Below, piece by piece: positions 59,283 to 64,000 of a stretch of 64,000 nucleotides of DNA (position 1 is the first letter of the stretch; each line of letters starts with the position of its first letter). The notes beneath the pieces are model-generated. The model saw nothing but the letters and a program-made list of their open reading frames with translations, was not told where the DNA came from and did no database searches. The DNA lies in contig OX459103.1 in NCBI GenBank assembly GCA_949775045.1, positions 14,299,896-14,363,895 of the forward strand, written 5' to 3'. The translations under genes were made by a program, and so were the position numbers. The stretch is from Metridium senile. Taxonomy: Eukaryota > Cnidaria > Anthozoa > Actiniaria > Metridiidae.

Positions 59283-59301
59283 CCCCCCCCCCCCCTCCCC
59301 C
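59283..59301. repeat. Poly-C tract
   Basis: A run of 13 C, a T, and 5 more C. It is the only C-run of this kind on the plus strand and mirrors the G-runs elsewhere in the window. Confidence 0.9.
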
Positions 59302-59325
59302 TTTACAAATATTAAATGAGTTTAC

Positions 59326-59530
59326 AGCGCGAGGCCCAAAAGTATGACCACTTTTAATATATATTTGCATACTTCTTTGCACGGACTTTATGCTGCGAAA
59401 CGAGTTTTTACACGCCTTATTCGGTAAAATCAGACAACTTCATCAAATGTGTCTGTTTAAGGTACAAACTCCCATGCATCGAAGTTATGCAAATACATTA
59501 AATATGGTCATACTGTTGCGCCTCGCGCTC
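59326..59530. repeat. Foldback nested in the TIR element
   Basis: GCGCGAGGCxCAAxAGTATGACCA at the left is inverted at the right, continuing through AATATATxTTTGCATA. The loop is about 110 bp. Confidence 0.8.
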
Positions 59531-60514
59531 TTATTTTCTACCCTTTTTATAGTTTAGCTAAACAAACTCTCTCAATTCACTTAAGGCCATCGTTTTGACA
59601 ACAGGCTTGCTTTGAAAGGAAAATTTGCAAGTAAATAATTGTAGATGCGCACAAAACATCCTGGTTGAGAGTCCTCTTTAATTTGTTGTTGTGTTTTCTG
59701 ACATAATTCTATTCTTCAACCGAGGCCTCAATCACCAAATCATCCAATCACGATCGAGAATATAACCAATAGAATCTGTAGAAATGTTTGTTTGTACATC
59801 AAGATTGAATAAGAAAAATGTCAGCCGGTGAAAAACCCATAAATAGTTAATTGTTTTATTTCTTGTCCAATTTGTTTGGGTGGCCTCGGCTCAAACAGTC
59901 GCACTGTAATCGGCATTAAGGAGTTTCTACTTTCTTAGTGAGTTCAATAAAGGTTCTAATCATGACTGAGGCGCTCTCAACACTAACGTCTTGTTCTTTG
60001 AAAATGCATTCAAAGTCTTTGATCGTCCATTCTAGACCACAAAGAACGGAGGCCGTCACCAGACTCATTCAAGAGTATTGTAAGAGTTTTCGGAAACTTT
60101 CCGCTTTTGATCATAAAAGTCTGGACGTATAAGGCAAAAGGAAAAAGGCATGCGTTTCCAAAAAAAATTAAGTTACTAAGTTACTTATTTGCTGTATAAC
60201 GTTTCCCATTATCACGTGGTTGATGACGTCAAATTAATGATATCATCGTTACAGTGTCTATAAGTGGATGTGCTTCATATTTTCTTTATATCCGTAAAGT
60301 TATTACATTTTGCGTCAAAATTATCACATTTTGCGTTAAACACACCTATTAAATTTTGCGTCAAAAGTTATTACATCTTGAGTTAAGCAAGTTATTATAT
60401 TTTCAGTCAAATGTTATTACATTTTGCGTTAATATTACATTTTGCGTCAGAAGTTATTACTTTTTGCGTTACTATTACATTTTGTGCGAGTTATTACATT
60501 TTGGGTCGTTTACA

Positions 60515-61110
60515 GTGATGCACCTTTTTATATGCTTCCAAATGTAAATGACTTTGACGTCATACCAGTCTTTATCAAATATACAAACTTTAACAGGCTC
60601 ACACAAACAGTATAAAAAAGACATCATGATTATAATCATCGTTTAAACAAAGTTATATGTAATTTTGGTGTGTAATAATGACCAGTGTTTAGTTGAATAA
60701 TTGGAAGAAGAACACGCCTATTATGACGTCACAGTGTGAGATACAAACTGTTAGAGAATGATTAAAGCAGCAGTAAGAACAATAATGAAATCAACAAAAA
60801 CTACAACAACAACAACTACAGCAATATCCAGAATGACTACAGCAGACATTGCCAGCTTAATCCCATGATTTCCTGTGAGTGAAGGGCGCGACCATTCCTG
60901 GGACGAAAAGCGAGAGTACGCATCAAAATCCCTGCTATGGGATGTTTTTCGATCAACCGGAATATCTACTTGTCTTGTACAGCTTTATGCTTGTATATAA
61001 TCGCCAGGGATACATTTTACTAATAAGTTTGATAGTGTAGATGATATGTTCTCGAAATTAAAGTACAGTACCCACTTTTTTTTTGCGATTTTGCTTTTTT
61101 TTCATTTATA
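60515..61110. other. Gene-free spacer
   Basis: AT-rich DNA with a small AACAACAACAACTACAGC simple repeat near 60800. No gene is supported. Confidence 0.5.
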
Positions 61111-61115
61111 GGTGC

Positions 61116-61440
61116 GGGTGGCATGGGTGGCCTAGCTAGCGGTGAGAGTGCTGGCCTTTCACCGCTGTGGTCCAGGTTCGAGTCTCGGCTCGGGCATGGA
61201 TTATATGTGATTTGAGTTTGTTTGATGTTTTCTTCTCTCCTATGCCACAACGGTTTTTCTCCGGGCTATCCGGTTGTCCTCCCTCCGCAAAAATGAACAT
61301 GTGAGCTGAATTGTGTGCAACATAATTAAACGTAGAGGTAGTGAGTGTGTGTCTGAGTCTCCCCCATTAGTAGGGCAAACGTGTCCAGTCTAGAAGAATT
61401 GAGACGTTAAAAAAGTTATTTATTCTTTTTTTATTTATTT
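61116..61440 (+). mobile_element. tRNA-derived SINE, second copy
   Basis: Same family and orientation as 12780-13085: box B GGTTCGAGTCT (61175), the body motif TTTTTCTCCGGGCTATCCGG and a TTTAT tail. A four-base CTAG duplication (CCTAGCTAGCGG) lies within box A, which would probably weaken its promoter. It lies in right-specific DNA just before homology with the left copy resumes at 61483, so it is not the paralogue of the left SINE. Confidence 0.8.
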
Positions 61441-62714
61441 ATTTATTTATTTTGATCATGATGTCTAGCAAAACTAAGATAGTTTCATTGTTTTAAGTCG
61501 CGGTATACGAAAATCAAGTTAATCACGCTATTGCGGTATGGATTGTTATCTAAAACTTGCGTTTCCTACTCGCTAGCTGCGATGACGTGTTGAAGCCGGA
61601 GAAAAAAAAATACTCAAATGTTCCGAAATTGTGACTGGTAGTAAACAGAGTAGGGTATTTTAATGATAACGACTTCTGATATATACATCATCATTATGCA
61701 TACTGGCTTAATACGTATGCTGTTAGCCACTCAATTGTCTAGTTTATTTCGTTTCTTTCATATCTATTTGTCAAGTATTCTATGGCGTGTATTACGTGTG
61801 TATGGTAGCTGAATTGATTGCATCACTTAGCAATTTTCCTAATTTGTGTACAGTATCGCGGTATTTGGGGGTCTTCCACACTCCCATCCTGAATGAGGGT
61901 ATGTACAAAAACAAATAAATAAATAAAACGTTGTCTTTTTTGTGGGTATTTGTGGGGTATTCCCTTTATTGTGATATAATTGCAGATTACATATATTTAT
62001 AACAACTACAAGTCCACGATCAAGCTACATAGCGGATATTACATCTTCGCGCTGAGATACGAATTATATCTTTGAGTGTTAAAAATTAGATCTCTTTCGT
62101 ATTTTGGTAGCGATATTTTCAACAAGGTTTGAAGATCAAATTCGTATCTATACGCAACCATGTAATGCTCTGTTTATAAAATAGATAGCGATGAAATGTC
62201 CAAAAGAAAACTACAATTGTTAACAATGTTTTGAAAATATCTAGCATGAGAACATCTTCACAACAGCGACTTTACTGAAAAGCTGGACAAAAACACAGTT
62301 TGGATAAGCTTGTAAAAAATGACCGTGGTTAACCGATTTATAAACAAGAACGTGACCTTTGTGACCCTGAAGATGGACAATTTGTCCGAAAGCTTGGTCG
62401 TTTTTGTTTAATTAAAACGTAGTTGAAACTATATATAAAGAACTTGATTTTTCTGACATCGATATAAGGAGCAATAAGACCAGAATCAAAACAACGGCTT
62501 TGCATAAGAAGTGAAAGCTTATGCAATTACAACTACAAACTTTACAAAACGTATATCGTCCGCTTCTTTATCCTTATCCTCAACCAGCTTTTGATCAAAA
62601 GAGTAGTCATGACAACATCCATATCTTCACACGTGAAAGATACGAAGTTATATACATTGGAGAAATATAATCTCAAGGTATTTCATCGATATCTATATAT
62701 AATAAAACTAAGAA

Positions 62715-62985
62715 CACTGCAAAAACGGCTGAGTAGATACAACTTACACAGTATATTGCGTTAACCATGCATTCAGGGTGACACTTTATAGTGAGTAAAC
62801 ACAACTCTATAGTGAGTAAACCCAACTCATTATTGAGTAAAAGTGAGGTTAAACTCAATATATTGAGTACATTGTACTCAATGGTGCGTCTTCATCTATG
62901 TTTACTCTCAATAATGAGTTGTGTTATCCTGAATGCATGGTTAACGCAATATACTGTGTTGTATCTACTCAGCCGTTTTTGCAGT
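62715..62985. mobile_element. 271-bp palindromic MITE, absent from the left copy
   Basis: ACTGCAAAAACGGCTGAGTA at the left is inverted at the right. The arms run about 60 bp, through CAGTATATTGCGTTAACCAT. The centre contains several TATAGTGAGTAAAC/TATTGAGTA units. The left paralogue reads straight through the site at 12190 (AACTAAGGACTATCTAC), so the insertion is dated after the segmental duplication. No ORF of its own. Confidence 0.88.
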
Positions 62986-63199
62986 TAACTATCTACCACA
63001 TGACCTGGACTTTTAAATTGTGAGAAGTAACATATACAGAACCATCTTGGATAGCAGAATTTACTGAACACAAATGCCAATTATCGAACGCTAAGTACAT
63101 CTACTAGCTGAGGGGAATTTCTTAAACCTGGGCTAACTTTGACGGAGGCTCGTCAAACACTAATCCAAGTAGTTCTGTGTACGTCACGTTACTCACAAT

Positions 63200-63840
63200 A
63201 ACGATAATTCTAATATATAAATAAATATTTAGGATTACAAGTGACTTGCAATAATTCATGCTGCTTGTCAGTTTACTGAACTTTATATTAACCAAACTAT
63301 CAAAACTTCTGGATATATATGTTTTAAACATAAGCTCGGCTCATCTTGACTATAAGGATCGTCAAAACACTACCATGTACATGAATATTGAGGATTACAA
63401 GTGACTTGCAATTACTTCATGCTTGATGTCAGTATACAGAACTTTATAATATTAAACAAGCTATGACAAATCTAGATATGTTTTAAGTATAAACTGGGCT
63501 CACCTTGACTAAGGTTCGTCAAACACTTGTCTACGTAGTGCTGTGTGCATCGCCGTTACTCACTATAACGATAATTCTAATACATAAATGAATATTAATG
63601 ATTATAAGTGACTTGCAATTACTTCATGCTAATTGCCAGTATACTGAACTTTATATTAAACAAGCTATGAAAACATCTAGATATGTTTTACAATACATCT
63701 AGGATAATTCTAATACATAAATGAATATTTATGATTATAAGTGACTTGCAATTACTTCATGCTAGTTGCCAGTATACTGAACTTTATATTAAACAAGCTA
63801 TAAAAACATCTAGATATGTTTTAAATATCATTTAGGTTCA
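63200..63840. repeat. Degenerate tandem array, right copy
   Basis: Units near 63220, 63390, 63580 and 63710 share AAGTGACTTGCAATxACTTC and GAACTTTATATTAAACAAGC. One unit at about 63710-63820 looks like an extra local duplication compared with the left copy (12360-13500). Confidence 0.75.
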
Positions 63841-64000
63841 CCTTTACAAATTAATGTTCGTCAAACACTAATCCAAGTAGTTTTAAGTGAATTACGTTAC
63901 TCACTAAAACGATAATAGACCTCTTTACCTCCCTCGTTTGTTGTCTCATTTCAGATCACGTGATGCTACACTTGGGAATTGTTTCTTTCATATGTAAATG

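Larger units (their letters stand above)
58898..60505. mobile_element. 1.6-kb TIR element built on GCAAAATGTAATAAC motif arrays
   Basis: Both ends are arrays of (A)CGCAAAATGTAATAACTT in opposite orientation, about eight to nine copies each. The outermost edge is CCCAAAATGTAATAACTCG. Farther in, TCCACTTATAGACACTGTA and CATTAATTTGACGT are also inverted. The interior holds an older foldback (59326-59530) and a short ORF of unknown kind (59938-60132). A clear target site duplication was not found. Non-autonomous DNA element with multiple subterminal repeats, which could be transposase binding sites. Confidence 0.75.
61483..64000. repeat. Right copy of segmental duplication, distal block
   Basis: 61483-61670 matches 9195-9375 (TTTTAAGTCGCGGTATACxA) and 61713-64000 matches 11297-13360 apart from insertions. 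Some sequence is unique to this side, including an arm fragment of the 41175-type repeat (about 62350-62450). The copy continues past the window end. Confidence 0.82.

Noticed and set aside
59938..60132. 64-codon ORF inside the 58898-60505 element
   Set aside because: Short, no recognisable domain, and in a non-autonomous element; not enough support for a gene.

Overview
The window is AT-rich eukaryotic DNA from an animal, most probably a cnidarian and likely an anthozoan. The clues are a secreted PAN/EGF/TLDc protein with phase-1 exons, a rhodopsin-like GPCR, RTE-like and CR1/jockey-like LINEs, tRNA-derived SINEs, and very many foldback elements and minisatellites. The species cannot be told from the sequence. 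There are no operons, rRNA genes or CRISPR arrays, and most of the window is non-coding.

Layout. (1) 1-13500 and 53570-64000 are two diverged copies of one segment in the same orientation, about 53 kb apart; the right copy runs off the window. Each carries a class A GPCR on the minus strand. The right gene (54231-55343) is intact at 370 codons, while the left copy (8028-9141) has a one-base frameshift. The left copy also took in a 7.34-kb TTAA-flanked DNA element (615-7958), a 1.9-kb TA-flanked composite element (9376-11294) and a SINE (12780-13085). The right copy has a 271-bp palindromic MITE (62715-62985) and about 6.1 kb upstream of the GPCR that the left copy lacks. Each copy therefore acts as an empty-site control for the other. 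(2) 13500-17400 is gene-free: foldbacks, a ~240-bp direct repeat and a 46-bp minisatellite. (3) 17459-44011, minus strand, is one 26.5-kb gene of six exons that I assembled from splice sites and phases. It predicts a secreted protein of 426 residues: signal peptide, PAN/apple-like domain, EGF, two calcium-binding EGFs and a TLDc-like domain. Its introns hold 30-, 24- and 46-bp minisatellites, a 5'-truncated CR1-like LINE, an intact RTE-like LINE with a 1008-codon ORF, poly-G tracts and a tetranucleotide tract inside a foldback. (4) 44100-53560 holds degenerate direct repeats, foldbacks, a LINE relic and a GAT-rich array.

The most unusual locus is the 615-7958 element. It carries a three-exon gene of about 1192 codons on the minus strand. 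The gene resembles a poorly characterised cnidarian multigene family with CxxC/HxxH-type zinc-binding motifs and a DDE-like motif region. Five in-frame stop codons interrupt it, yet I saw no frameshift. Its possible first exon encodes a signal-peptide-like leader, which would be strange for a transposase.

All boundaries come from reading the sequence by eye. No database search, RNA evidence or alignment was available, so family names rest on motif recognition.
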